From: Blastococcus sp. CCUG 61487
Lineage (GTDB): Bacteria; Actinomycetota; Actinomycetes; Mycobacteriales; Geodermatophilaceae
Reading direction: 5' to 3'
Length of the DNA stretch: 41,115 nt
Assembly (NCBI RefSeq): GCF_005222955.1
Contig: NZ_LWUA01000190.1
Location: forward strand, 1-41,115
Part shown: piece by piece, positions 31,787-39,508 of the stretch
Layout: the number at the start of each line of letters is the position of its first letter
How positions within the stretch are numbered: the stretch's first letter is position 1
Notes under the pieces: model-generated
Seen by the model: only the letters and a program-made list of their open reading frames with translations
Databases searched by the model: none
Told to the model about the DNA's origin: nothing
Translations under genes and position numbers: made by a program

Positions 31787-32185
31787 TCAGCGCTCGGCGT
31801 CGAGCAGCTCGGTCATCGCGGTGAGCCCGAAGAACTGCGCCGTCGCCCGCGCGCTCTGGCCACCCAGGTCGGGATCGGCGCCGGCCTCGAGGAGGTGGGC
31901 GACCGCATCGGCCGCCTGCTTGAAGACGGCGGCGGCGAGCGGGGTCTGGCCGCGGTCGTTGGCGCGGGAGTGGTCGGCGCCCCGGGCCAGCAGGGCCGCG
32001 ACGGTGTCGCCGTGGCCGTAGTAGGCGGCCAGCAGCAGGAGCGTGTCGCCCTTGTCGTTGGTCAGGTTCACCGGGGCGCCCGCGTCGACGTAGGCCATCA
32101 GCTCGTCGGTGTGGCCGAACCGGGCCAGGTCGAACAACCGCCCGGCCAGCTCGATGACGCCGGGATCGATCGGTCCGCTGCTCAC
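31787..32185 (-). CDS. ankyrin repeat protein, copy 2
   Basis: The 132-residue protein is the upstream member of the tandem pair. Repeats include GDTLLLLAAYYGHGDTVAALLARGADHSRAN and RGQTPLAAAVFKQAADAVAHLLEAGADPD; the end TAQFFGLTAMTELLDAER matches copy 1. The GTG at 32185 is chosen by alignment to copy 1, because GTGAGCAGCGG here lines up with ATGAGCAGCGG there and both follow a CTCCTAGG sequence. A GTG six bases upstream (32191) is also possible. Divergence is concentrated in the first 13 residues and surface turns, consistent with an old duplication and different partners. It follows the SDR gene by 72 bases on the same strand. Confidence 0.85.
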   Translation of the reverse strand: MSSGPIDPGVIELAGRLFDLARFGHTDELMAYVDAGAPVNLTNDKGDTLLLLAAYYGHGDTVAALLARGADHSRANDRGQTPLAAAVFKQAADAVAHLLEAGADPDLGGQSARATAQFFGLTAMTELLDAER

Positions 32186-32257
32186 CCCCACGAGCCTAGG
32201 AGCCCGCGCCGGTGGGGGCGCGGCGCCGGCAGCCGGCACCGCTCCCCCACCGGGACG

Positions 32258-33178
32258 TCAGCCGGACGTCGACGGGCGGACACCGCGCTGGTCGGCGTTC
32301 GGCGCCGCCTTGGCGACCAGCCCGGGCAGGACGTCGTCGAGCTCCTCGACGGTCCAGCGCGCATCCCGGTCGACACCGGGCCCGGCCGCCCACCCCTCGG
32401 CCACGCTGATCGCGCCGCCCCGGACGTTGAACACCCGTCCGGTGACGTCGCGCGCCGACGGCCCGGCCAGCCAGACGACCAGCGGGGCGATGTTGTCCGG
32501 CGCCGACGGGTCGAAGGCGTCGGGGGCGACCGTGGGCCGGTCCGGCCGGAGGTTCTCGGTCATCCGCGTGAGCGCGGCCGGCGCGACGGCGTTGACGGTC
32601 ACCCCGTAGCGGCCGAGCTCCATCGCGGTGATGACGGTGAACGCCGCGATCCCGGCCTTGGCCGCGCCGTAGTTCGACTGCCCCGGGTTGCCGTAGATCC
32701 CCGACGACGACGTCGTGTTGATGACCCGGGCGTCCACCGGACGGCCCGCCTTGTGCTCCTCGCGCCAGTACGCCGCGGCATGGCGGGTGGGCGCGAAGGT
32801 GCCCTTCAGGTGCACCTTGATGACCGCGTCCCACTCCTCCTCGGACATGTTCACCAGCATCCGGTCGCGCAGGATGCCCGCGTTGTTCACGAGGACGTCC
32901 AGCCGGCCGAAGTGGTCGATCGCCGAACGCACGAGCCGCTCCGCACCCGCGAAGTCCGAGACGTCGTCCCCGTTGGCGACGGCCTGCCCGCCCATCCCCC
33001 GGATCTCGTCGACCACCTCACCCGCCGGCCCCGTGGACCCGCCCGTCCCGTCGACCTCCGCGCCGAGGTCGTTCACGACCACGGCGTAGCCCTGCCGGGC
33101 GAACTCCAGCGCGTGCCCGCGACCGATCCCCCGCGCCGCACCCGTCACGATCGCCACGCGCTGCTCGTCCGACTGCAT
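32258..33178 (-). CDS. SDR of the MFE-2 (3-hydroxyacyl-CoA dehydrogenase) type
   Basis: The 306-residue enzyme has TGAARGIG (12-19), VVVNDLGAEVDG (Asp for NAD preference), NNAG (98-101) and the catalytic Ser157, Tyr170, Lys174 in INTTSSSGIYGNPGQSNYGAAK. GHALEFA and the C-terminal extension past the usual 250 residues match the dehydrogenase half of peroxisomal multifunctional enzyme 2 and mycobacterial Hsd4A-like proteins. It probably oxidises a 3-hydroxyacyl-CoA of fatty acid or sterol origin. The ATG at 33178 has AAGGAGG eight bases upstream. It is divergent from an MFS pump, sharing a palindrome at 33204-33222. Confidence 0.86.
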   Translation of the reverse strand: MQSDEQRVAIVTGAARGIGRGHALEFARQGYAVVVNDLGAEVDGTGGSTGPAGEVVDEIRGMGGQAVANGDDVSDFAGAERLVRSAIDHFGRLDVLVNNAGILRDRMLVNMSEEEWDAVIKVHLKGTFAPTRHAAAYWREEHKAGRPVDARVINTTSSSGIYGNPGQSNYGAAKAGIAAFTVITAMELGRYGVTVNAVAPAALTRMTENLRPDRPTVAPDAFDPSAPDNIAPLVVWLAGPSARDVTGRVFNVRGGAISVAEGWAAGPGVDRDARWTVEELDDVLPGLVAKAAPNADQRGVRPSTSG

Positions 33179-33203
33179 CTGGCAGCCTCCTTCCGTAGGT
33201 GGC

Positions 33204-33222
33204 CCTAGAATCGAGTTCTGGG
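33204..33222. promoter_or_regulatory. imperfect palindrome in SDR/MFS divergent promoter
   Basis: CCTAGAATCGAGTTCTGGG has AGAA/TTCT arms plus outer CC/GG, centred at 33213. TAGAAT (33206-33211) within it is a good -10 for the MFS gene. A TetR-type repressor, such as the one at 34799-35437, could bind here and control both directions. Confidence 0.5.
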
Positions 33223-33279
33223 ATTTCGACGTCAACCAGGCCGAGCGCCGCGTCGGACCGGTCGACCAACGGGAGAACA

Positions 33280-34854
33280 GTGGCTGCGGACGCGCGAACC
33301 AGCGCAGACGGGGCCTCCGGAACCCGTCAGGCGGTCGACGAGACGCCTCGGACCGACCCCGTACCGGGGAGCGAAGCCGAGCGCACGCAGATGCGGGAGG
33401 CCTGGCGGGCGCTCTCGGTCGTCAGCCTGGCCAGCATCTTCTCGGGGATGGCCGGCAGCGCGCTCAACGTCGCCCTCCCGACCGTCGTCCGGCACTTCGA
33501 CGCCAGCGCGACGGCGGCCAGCTGGATCCTGCTGGCGTTCATGCTGGCCAACACGGTCCTGATGATCTTCTTCGGCCGGCTCGCCGACATGTTCGGACGC
33601 CGCTCGATGTACCTGATGGGGCTGGCGACCTTCACGCTCGCGAGCTTCCTCAGCGGTCTGGCCCCGAACGCGTGGACCCTCGTGGGGCTGCGCGTCCTGC
33701 AGGCTGCCGGCGCGGCGATGCTGCTGACCAACAGCGCGGCGATCGTGACCGCCGCCTTCCCCCGGCACCGGCTCGGCCAGGGCATGGGCATCTACCTGGC
33801 GTCGTTCTCCGTCGCCCAGCTGCTCGGGCCGACGGTCGGCGGAGTGCTCGCCGAGCACGCCGGCTGGCGCTGGGTGTTCTGGTACAACGTGCCGATCGGG
33901 CTGATCTGCCTGGCCTGGGGCGCCTGGGCCCTTCCCCGCGTCGCCCGGACCGGCGAGCGCCAGGGCATCGACATCCCGGGCAACCTGCTCGTCCTGGTCT
34001 CCCTCGGCAGCGGCTTGGCCGCGCTCTCCCAAGCGACCACGCTGGGCTGGACCAGCTGGCTGGTCATCGGCGGCCTCGCGGTCTTCCTCCTGGGCATGCC
34101 GCTGTTCGTGCTCTTCGAGCGCCGGGTCGCCCATCCCCTGGTCGACATGACGCTGTTCCGCAGCCGGCCGTTCGCCCTGGGCCTGCTCGCGTCGTTCCTG
34201 AACGCGACGTCCGCGGCCGGCGTGCTGCTGCTCTTCTCGCTCTACTTCCAGGCGGTCAAGGGCGACGACGCGTTCTCGGCCGGCATCCGCGTCCTCCCGC
34301 TGGCGGTGGCGACGCTGATCTTCTCGTCCACCTCGGGGCTGTTCCAGCGCCGGGTCTCACCGCGGGGGCTGGCCGTGGTGGGCAACCTCTGCACCGGCGC
34401 GGGCCTGATCGTCCTCGGCTGGGCGGTGGCCGCGGACGCCGGCTACGTCGCGATCGCCTCGGGCCTCGTGCTGGCCGGCGCCGGATCCGGGCTGTTCATG
34501 CCGTCGAACACCACGGCGCTCATGGGCGAGATCCCGCACGAACGCCTCGGCATCGCCAACGCCATGCGGCTGATGCTGCAGCAGAGCGGGTTCGTCGTCG
34601 GTACCGCGATCGTGCTCTCCGTCCTCACCGCCCCGCTCGCACCCGAACTGCGGCAGTACGCGTTCGCCGGCACGCTGTCCGACATCTCGGGCTCCGCGCT
34701 GGACGATCTCCTGCTCGGCTACCGGTACACCCTGCTCACCATGCTCACGCTCAGCGTGGCGACGACGGTGACCTCGCTGGCCGCCCGGCACGCGACGATC
34801 AACCGGCGCCGCCGCGGAGCCGCTCAGGCGGGAGCTCCGTCAGCCGACGGATGA
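33280..34854 (+). CDS. MFS efflux transporter, 14-helix DHA2 type
   Basis: The 524-residue protein has a 35-residue disordered N-terminus and then about fourteen helices. Motif A is FGRLADMFGRRSMYL, motif B is GLRVLQAAGAAMLLTNSAA, and motif C is SFSVAQLLGPTVGGVLAEH. PSNTTALMGEIPHERLGIANAM is typical of EmrB/QacA relatives. It should export lipophilic compounds by proton antiport. The GTG at 33280 has GGGAG upstream; a longer frame from 33199 would run through the promoter palindrome. Its last 56 bases overlap the convergent TetR gene, so the two mRNAs are complementary at their ends. Being next to a TetR regulator and lipid enzymes, it may export a fatty or aromatic compound. Confidence 0.88.
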   Translation: MAADARTSADGASGTRQAVDETPRTDPVPGSEAERTQMREAWRALSVVSLASIFSGMAGSALNVALPTVVRHFDASATAASWILLAFMLANTVLMIFFGRLADMFGRRSMYLMGLATFTLASFLSGLAPNAWTLVGLRVLQAAGAAMLLTNSAAIVTAAFPRHRLGQGMGIYLASFSVAQLLGPTVGGVLAEHAGWRWVFWYNVPIGLICLAWGAWALPRVARTGERQGIDIPGNLLVLVSLGSGLAALSQATTLGWTSWLVIGGLAVFLLGMPLFVLFERRVAHPLVDMTLFRSRPFALGLLASFLNATSAAGVLLLFSLYFQAVKGDDAFSAGIRVLPLAVATLIFSSTSGLFQRRVSPRGLAVVGNLCTGAGLIVLGWAVAADAGYVAIASGLVLAGAGSGLFMPSNTTALMGEIPHERLGIANAMRLMLQQSGFVVGTAIVLSVLTAPLAPELRQYAFAGTLSDISGSALDDLLLGYRYTLLTMLTLSVATTVTSLAARHATINRRRRGAAQAGAPSADG

Positions 34855-35437
34855 TCGACAGCGCGCTGTCGGTCACCGCGGACGCCTGCTCCTCGGACTC
34901 GCAGCCGATGATCTGCCGTCCCACCTCCCCCATCGCGGCGGTCAGGATCGACACCAGCAGCCGATCGGTCGGACCGGTGCCGACGGCGAGCAGGACGGCG
35001 TTCTGGCGCACCCAGTCGTTGCGCCGGCGGCTGCGCACCAGGAAGAACCCCGGTGGCCCGTCGCCGTCGAGGAACAGCCGGGCCAGCCGGCGGCGCTCCC
35101 ACGTCGTCTCCAGGTAGGCCCGCGCGCCGACGACGAACAGTTCCTGCGTCGAGACGGTCCCGCCGCTGCGGGCGTCGGCCACGGCCTGGGCCGCCCGCTC
35201 CTCGTAGGCCGCCTGGTGGTCCTCCCAGACGGCCAGGAACAGCTCGGACTTGCCGCCGTAGTGGTGGTAGAGGCTGCCCACGCTCAGGCCGGCGCGCTCG
35301 ACGACGTCGGCGACGCTGCACTCGGCGAAGCCCTTCTCGGCGAAGACCTCGCCGGCGGCGGCGATGAGCGTGCGACGCGTCTCGGCCGTGCGGCTCCACT
35401 GCCAGGCGTTGCCCTGCGCCTGCTCGCTCGCGCGCAC
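34799..35437 (-). CDS. TetR-family transcriptional regulator
   Basis: The 212-residue protein has the TetR helix-turn-helix: TRRTLIAAAGEVFAEKGFAECSVADVVERAGLSVGSLYHHYGGK (about 20-63), with the classic GSLYHHYGGKSEL recognition helix. The C-terminal domain has WERRRLARLFLDGDGPPGFF and a terminal helix bundle, and its ligand is unknown. The GTG at 35437 has GGGAG five bases upstream. The 3' end overlaps the MFS gene by 56 bases. It is divergent from the thioesterase, with an inverted repeat GTCAC-N11-GTGAC (35461-35481) between them that could be its operator. Confidence 0.88.
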   Translation of the reverse strand: MRASEQAQGNAWQWSRTAETRRTLIAAAGEVFAEKGFAECSVADVVERAGLSVGSLYHHYGGKSELFLAVWEDHQAAYEERAAQAVADARSGGTVSTQELFVVGARAYLETTWERRRLARLFLDGDGPPGFFLVRSRRRNDWVRQNAVLLAVGTGPTDRLLVSILTAAMGEVGRQIIGCESEEQASAVTDSALSIIRRLTELPPERLRGGAG

Positions 35438-35460
35438 CGGCTCCCACCCCTCGACCCGAC

Positions 35461-35481
35461 GTCACGCCGACCTCGGGTGAC
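35461..35481. promoter_or_regulatory. inverted repeat in TetR/thioesterase intergenic region
   Basis: GTCAC (35461-35465) and GTGAC (35477-35481) are separated by 11 bases, 24 bases upstream of the TetR GTG. It could be a site for the TetR protein, controlling itself and the divergent thioesterase. The arms are short, so the call is tentative. Confidence 0.3.
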
Positions 35482-35560
35482 ACTACTGACGGCCGGGCAG
35501 GCTGCCCAGCCTCGAGAACGCAGCAGTCGCGGCCGTCGGCCGCCGAGGTCGGGAGGCGCG

Positions 35561-36001
35561 ATGAGGAACATGGACCGCTGGCTGGGCGACGGCGGGATGC
35601 CGCTCCTGGCGGCCGTCGGCGTGACGTTCGAGCGCTACGGGGCGACCGAGGACCCGGTCACCGGCTGGGCGGAGGCGAGCTGGACCCCGGTGCCCCTGGC
35701 CGGCAACCCCCACGGGCTCGTGCAGGGCGGCGTGCACTCCGTCGTCCTGGACGCCGCGATGAACTTCGCGGTCAACGCGGCCCTGCCCGGACGCGACCGC
35801 ACCCAGGCCTCCCTGGAGATGAAGACAGAGTGGCTCCGCCCGGCCCGGCCGGGGGACGCTCTGCTGGTCCGCGGCGAGCTCGTCCGGGCCGCCCGGCAGG
35901 TCGCGTTCGCCGAGGGCCGGGTCCTCTCCTCCGACGGCACCCTGCTCAGCCGCTCGACGTCCACGTTCCTCCTGCACCGCGAGCAGTCCGCGACCGCCTG
36001 A
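35561..36001 (+). CDS. PaaI-type hotdog thioesterase
   Basis: The 146-residue protein is a hotdog-fold thioesterase. NPHGLVQGGVHSVVLDAAM (49-67) is the active-site segment, with HG at the strand end and a catalytic Asp on the central helix (LD). GELVRAARQVAFAEGRVLSSDGTLLSRSTSTFLL forms the later strands. It should hydrolyse acyl- or aryl-CoA to the free acid, recycling CoA. The ATG at 35561 has GGAGG five bases upstream. It comes 49 bases before the MarR gene on the same strand and may belong to the acyl-CoA operon. Confidence 0.85.
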   Translation: MRNMDRWLGDGGMPLLAAVGVTFERYGATEDPVTGWAEASWTPVPLAGNPHGLVQGGVHSVVLDAAMNFAVNAALPGRDRTQASLEMKTEWLRPARPGDALLVRGELVRAARQVAFAEGRVLSSDGTLLSRSTSTFLLHREQSATA

Positions 36002-36050
36002 CCCGGCGAGCCCCTTGCCAAAGAACTTCGAACCCTGAATTGTTAGCGAT

Positions 36051-36554
36051 GTGCTCGAAGCCACTCCCACCGGTGCGCGGACCGTTGCCCGCCTCGCCCG
36101 GCACGTCGAGGTGGCGCTGGCCGGCTGCGAGCTGACGGTTCCCCAGTACCGGCTGCTGGCGCTGCTGTCGGAGGGCTCGATCAACGCCTCCACGCTCGCC
36201 GAGCGGCTGGTGGTGAGCCGCCCCAGCGTGACGGCGCTCGTCGACGGCCTGGTGGCCCGCGGCATGGTCGAGCGCGGCAGCGACCCGTCGGACCGGCGGC
36301 ACGTGACGCACCTGGTGACCGAGCTGGGCCAGTCGGTGCTCGACCGCGCCGACCGGACCGCCGCGGCTCGCCTCCAGGACCTCTCGCGGTTCCTCTCCGA
36401 GGAGGACGTGCCGGTGGCGCGCGAGGGGCTCGCCGCGTGGGAGCGGGCGCTGGACTGCTACCGGGAGGCCGCCTCGCGCACGCCGCACTGGCCGCCCTCG
36501 CCCGGCTCCGGAGACACCGATCGCGACGCCCCCGCCGAGAGGACGCCCAGGTGA
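36051..36554 (+). CDS. MarR-family transcriptional regulator
   Basis: The 167-residue protein has a winged helix: LTVPQYRLLALLSEGSINASTLAERLVVSRPSVTALVDGLVARGMVERG, followed by the wing DPSDRRHVTHLV with the DxRR motif that contacts DNA. A C-terminal dimer helix and a disordered tail complete it. The GTG at 36051 has no Shine-Dalgarno sequence, so a leaderless message is possible. Its stop overlaps the acyl-CoA synthetase GTG as GTGA, so regulator and enzyme are coupled. It probably senses an acyl-CoA or aromatic acid and controls the operon it begins. Confidence 0.88.
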   Translation: MLEATPTGARTVARLARHVEVALAGCELTVPQYRLLALLSEGSINASTLAERLVVSRPSVTALVDGLVARGMVERGSDPSDRRHVTHLVTELGQSVLDRADRTAAARLQDLSRFLSEEDVPVAREGLAAWERALDCYREAASRTPHWPPSPGSGDTDRDAPAERTPR

Positions 36555-38152
36555 CCGACACCGCCACTCCCGACCGCCAGGCACTCGCCGAGCGCGCCGC
36601 CGCCGCCACCGGCATGCTCACCTCGCTGTGGGCCTCGGTCCAGCCCGAGGTCATCGCCGTCCGCTCCGCCCAGCGCGACCTGACCTGGGCCGAGCTGAAC
36701 GCGCGCACCAACCAGCTGGCCCGGGCGCTGCGCACCCGCGGCGTCGGCGCCGGCGACTCGATCGCGCTCGTCTGCTCGAACCGGCCGGAGTTCGTCGAGA
36801 CCCTGTACGCCAGCCAGCGGTCGGGCACCCGGCTCACCCCGATCAACTGGCACCTCACCGCCGACGAGATCAACTACATCCTGCGGGACTGCGCCGCGAC
36901 CGCCGTCGTCGTCGACGGCCGCTTCGCGGAGACCGTCGCCCAGGCCCTGGACGGCGTGGACGCCCGCGCGCTGCTGGTGGTCGACGGCGCCGCCCCCGGC
37001 TTCGAGGACTACGACCAGGCGCTCGCCGCCGAGTCCGGCGAGGACCTCGCGGACCCGGTCCTCGGCAGCACGATGGCCTACACCTCGGGCACGACCGGCC
37101 GCCCCAAGGGCGTGCACCGTCCCCCCGCCACCACCTCGGGCGCCTCCGCCTCCGAGCTGGCCACCCTGGTCGCCGAGGCATCGGCCTACGTGCCCGGCCA
37201 GGACGTCAACCTGGTCACCGGCCCGCTGTACCACTCCGCGCCGCTGCTGTTCTCGCTGAGCATGCCCATGTCCCGGGGCGCCGGCGTGGTGCTCATGGAC
37301 AAGTGGGACGCCGAGGAGACGCTCCGGCTGATCGAGCAGCACCGGATCACCCACACGCACCTGGTGCCCACGATGTTCCACCGGATGATCTCCCTGCCCC
37401 AGGAGGTCAAGGACCGCTACGACCTGAGCAGCCTGCGCAACATCTGGCACGGGGCGGCGCCGTGCCCGGTGCCGGTCAAGCAGGCCGTCATGGACTGGCT
37501 GGGCCCGATCGTGTGGGAGTACTACGCCGCGACCGAAGGCTTCGGCTCCGTCGTCGGCCCACAGGAGTGGCTGGCCCGCCCCGGCACCGTCGGGCGCCCC
37601 TCCCCCGGCCACGTCCGGATCCTCGACGACGACGGCGAGGAGCTGCCCAGCGGCGTCCCGGGCACGATCTACCTCCGCGCGCCGGAGACGGGGCGGTTCG
37701 TCTACCTGGGCGACGAGGCGAAGACCGCGTCGTCCTACCGCGGCGACTACTACACGCTGGGCGACGTCGGGCTGCTCGACGACGACGGCTGGCTGTTCCT
37801 GACCGACCGCAGCGTCGACCTGATCATCTCCGGCGGGGTCAACGTCTACCCCGCGGAGGTCGAGGCCGTCCTCATCACCCACCCGGCCGTCGGCGACGTC
37901 GGCGTCATCGGCGTCCCGGACCCCGAGTGGGGCGAGTCGGTGAAGGCCGTCGTCGAGCTCCAGCCGGGCCGCGAGCCCTCCGACGAGCTCGCCGCCGAGA
38001 TGCTGGCCTGGTGCCGCGACCGGCTGGCCCACTTCAAGTGCCCGCGCACCGTGGACTTCGTCGACGAGCTCCCCCGGACGCCGTCCGGCAAGTTGTCCAA
38101 GCGCACCCTGCGCGAACGATTCCGTCAGCGCGCGGCCGGCGCGGACGGCTGA
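36551..38152 (+). CDS. acyl-CoA synthetase (AMP-forming)
   Basis: The 533-residue ANL-superfamily enzyme has the P-loop AYTSGTTGRPKGV (about 176-188), YYAATEGFG (A5, about 324-332) and YTLGDVGLLDDDGWLFLTDR (A7). VDLIISGGVNVYPAEVE (A8) and the C-terminal catalytic Lys in PRTPSGKLSKRTLRERF (about 513) follow. It activates a carboxylic acid to acyl-AMP, then acyl-CoA. The substrate could be a fatty, aromatic or sterol-derived acid. The GTG at 36551 overlaps the MarR stop. It is followed 17 bases later by an acyl-CoA dehydrogenase, giving the activation-oxidation order of a degradation operon. Confidence 0.93.
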   Translation: MTDTATPDRQALAERAAAATGMLTSLWASVQPEVIAVRSAQRDLTWAELNARTNQLARALRTRGVGAGDSIALVCSNRPEFVETLYASQRSGTRLTPINWHLTADEINYILRDCAATAVVVDGRFAETVAQALDGVDARALLVVDGAAPGFEDYDQALAAESGEDLADPVLGSTMAYTSGTTGRPKGVHRPPATTSGASASELATLVAEASAYVPGQDVNLVTGPLYHSAPLLFSLSMPMSRGAGVVLMDKWDAEETLRLIEQHRITHTHLVPTMFHRMISLPQEVKDRYDLSSLRNIWHGAAPCPVPVKQAVMDWLGPIVWEYYAATEGFGSVVGPQEWLARPGTVGRPSPGHVRILDDDGEELPSGVPGTIYLRAPETGRFVYLGDEAKTASSYRGDYYTLGDVGLLDDDGWLFLTDRSVDLIISGGVNVYPAEVEAVLITHPAVGDVGVIGVPDPEWGESVKAVVELQPGREPSDELAAEMLAWCRDRLAHFKCPRTVDFVDELPRTPSGKLSKRTLRERFRQRAAGADG

Positions 38153-38169
38153 CCGGTGCGAGGTTCCCG

Positions 38170-39432
38170 ATGACACTCACCGTCCGACCGATCCCCACGC
38201 TCGACGAGCGCATCAACGACATCCGGATGCGCACCGCCGAGATCGTGAACGAGGACATCCTGCCCCGCGAGAGCGAGCTGTGGCGCTCCCCGCGCGGCGG
38301 CTCCGCCGAGACCGAGCCCGCGGTCATCGAGGCCCGCAAGGCGCGCGAGGAGATCAAGCAGAAGGTCAAGGCCGCCGGCCTCTGGGCGCCGCACCTGCCC
38401 CGGGAGTACGGCGGCATGGGCCTGGACTTCCTGGCCCACGCCTACATGAACGAGGTGCTGGCCTACGCCATGGGCGCGGCCTCGCTGTTCGGCGTCGTGG
38501 CGCCCAACTCGGGCAACCAGAAGATCCTGCTCAAGTACGGCACCGACGAGCAGAAGGAGCAGTGGCTGCGCCCGCTCGTCGAGGGCGAGATGGAGTCGGG
38601 CTTCTCGATGACCGAGCCGGAGAACCCCGGCTCGGACCCCCGCTCGCTCACCACGACCGCCGTGCGCGACGGTGACGAACTGGTGCTCAACGGCCACAAG
38701 TGGTTCACGTCCAACGGCATGGCCGCCGACTTCTTCATCGTCATGACCCGCGTGGTCGAGCCCGACCACGACCCCGCCTCCGGTCGGGGTCAGATGGCCC
38801 AACTCATCGTGCCCACCGACGCCCCGGGCGTGAACATCGTCCGCGGGGTGGGCATCTGGGGCCGGCCGTCCTCGGACCACGTCGAGGTCCGCTACGAGGA
38901 CGTGCGGGTGCCGGTGACCAACCTGCTGGGCGCCGTCGGCCAGGGCCACCAGGCCGCGCAGGACCGCCTCGGCGCCGGCCGCGTCTTCCACTGCATGAAC
39001 TCCATCGGGCAGATGTGGCGCGCCTTCGACCTCATGGTCGAGCGGGCGAGCACCCGGCAGGTGCACGGTGGCCCGCTCAAGGACAAGCAGTTCGTCCAGG
39101 GCTTCATCGCCGACAGCTACATGGACATCACCGCCGCCCGGCTGATGACCATCCAGGCCGCCGAGCGGGTCGAGCGCGGCGACCGCGGAGCCCGCACCGA
39201 CATCTCCTCGATCAAGGTGTTCGTGCCCAACGCCTACCACCGCGTGGTGGACCGGGCGATCCAGGTATGGGGCGCTGCGGGCGTGTCCAGCGACCTGCCC
39301 CTGTCGGGCATGTACCTCGGCGCCCGCACGCTCCGGCTCGCCGACGGGCCCGACGAGGTGCACAAGGTGCTCATCGCCAAGCACGTCCTCGACCGGTTCG
39401 CCCACGAGGGCGGCTGGGACTTCGGCAACTGA
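38170..39432 (+). CDS. acyl-CoA dehydrogenase, ACAD10/11-like
   Basis: The 420-residue flavoenzyme has AAGLWAPHLPREYGGMGLDF, the FAD/substrate motif FSMTEPENPGSDP (about 143-155), FTSNGMAADFFIVM and a C-terminal DGPDEVHKVLIAKHVL. The last motif replaces the usual EGTxEI and is typical of ACAD10/11-like enzymes, which often act on longer or unusual acyl-CoAs. It introduces the 2,3 double bond into acyl-CoA and passes electrons to ETF. The ATG at 38170 has GAGG seven bases upstream. It is separated from the second dehydrogenase gene by 76 bases with a small hairpin. Confidence 0.92.
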   Translation: MTLTVRPIPTLDERINDIRMRTAEIVNEDILPRESELWRSPRGGSAETEPAVIEARKAREEIKQKVKAAGLWAPHLPREYGGMGLDFLAHAYMNEVLAYAMGAASLFGVVAPNSGNQKILLKYGTDEQKEQWLRPLVEGEMESGFSMTEPENPGSDPRSLTTTAVRDGDELVLNGHKWFTSNGMAADFFIVMTRVVEPDHDPASGRGQMAQLIVPTDAPGVNIVRGVGIWGRPSSDHVEVRYEDVRVPVTNLLGAVGQGHQAAQDRLGAGRVFHCMNSIGQMWRAFDLMVERASTRQVHGGPLKDKQFVQGFIADSYMDITAARLMTIQAAERVERGDRGARTDISSIKVFVPNAYHRVVDRAIQVWGAAGVSSDLPLSGMYLGARTLRLADGPDEVHKVLIAKHVLDRFAHEGGWDFGN

Positions 39433-39449
39433 TGACCCCACCACCCACC

Positions 39450-39467
39450 CGGGCGTATCCACGCCCG
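39450..39467. terminator. small intercistronic hairpin
   Basis: CGGGCGT-ATCC-ACGCCCG is a perfect 7-bp stem with a four-base loop, 17 bases past the first dehydrogenase stop. It is too weak for a sure terminator and may instead lower or stabilise expression of the downstream dehydrogenase. Confidence 0.4.
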
Positions 39468-39508
39468 CAAACCTGTTCCGTCCGCTCGAATCCTGAGAGG
39501 TTGTTCCC

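Noticed and set aside
31328-33208. 626-codon open frame on the plus strand with a Shine-Dalgarno-like AAGGAG before its ATG
   Set aside because: It lies antisense to two ankyrin genes and the SDR gene, has no domain and an Arg/His/Gly/Val-rich composition typical of shadows of GC-rich genes. The AAGGAG is probably chance.
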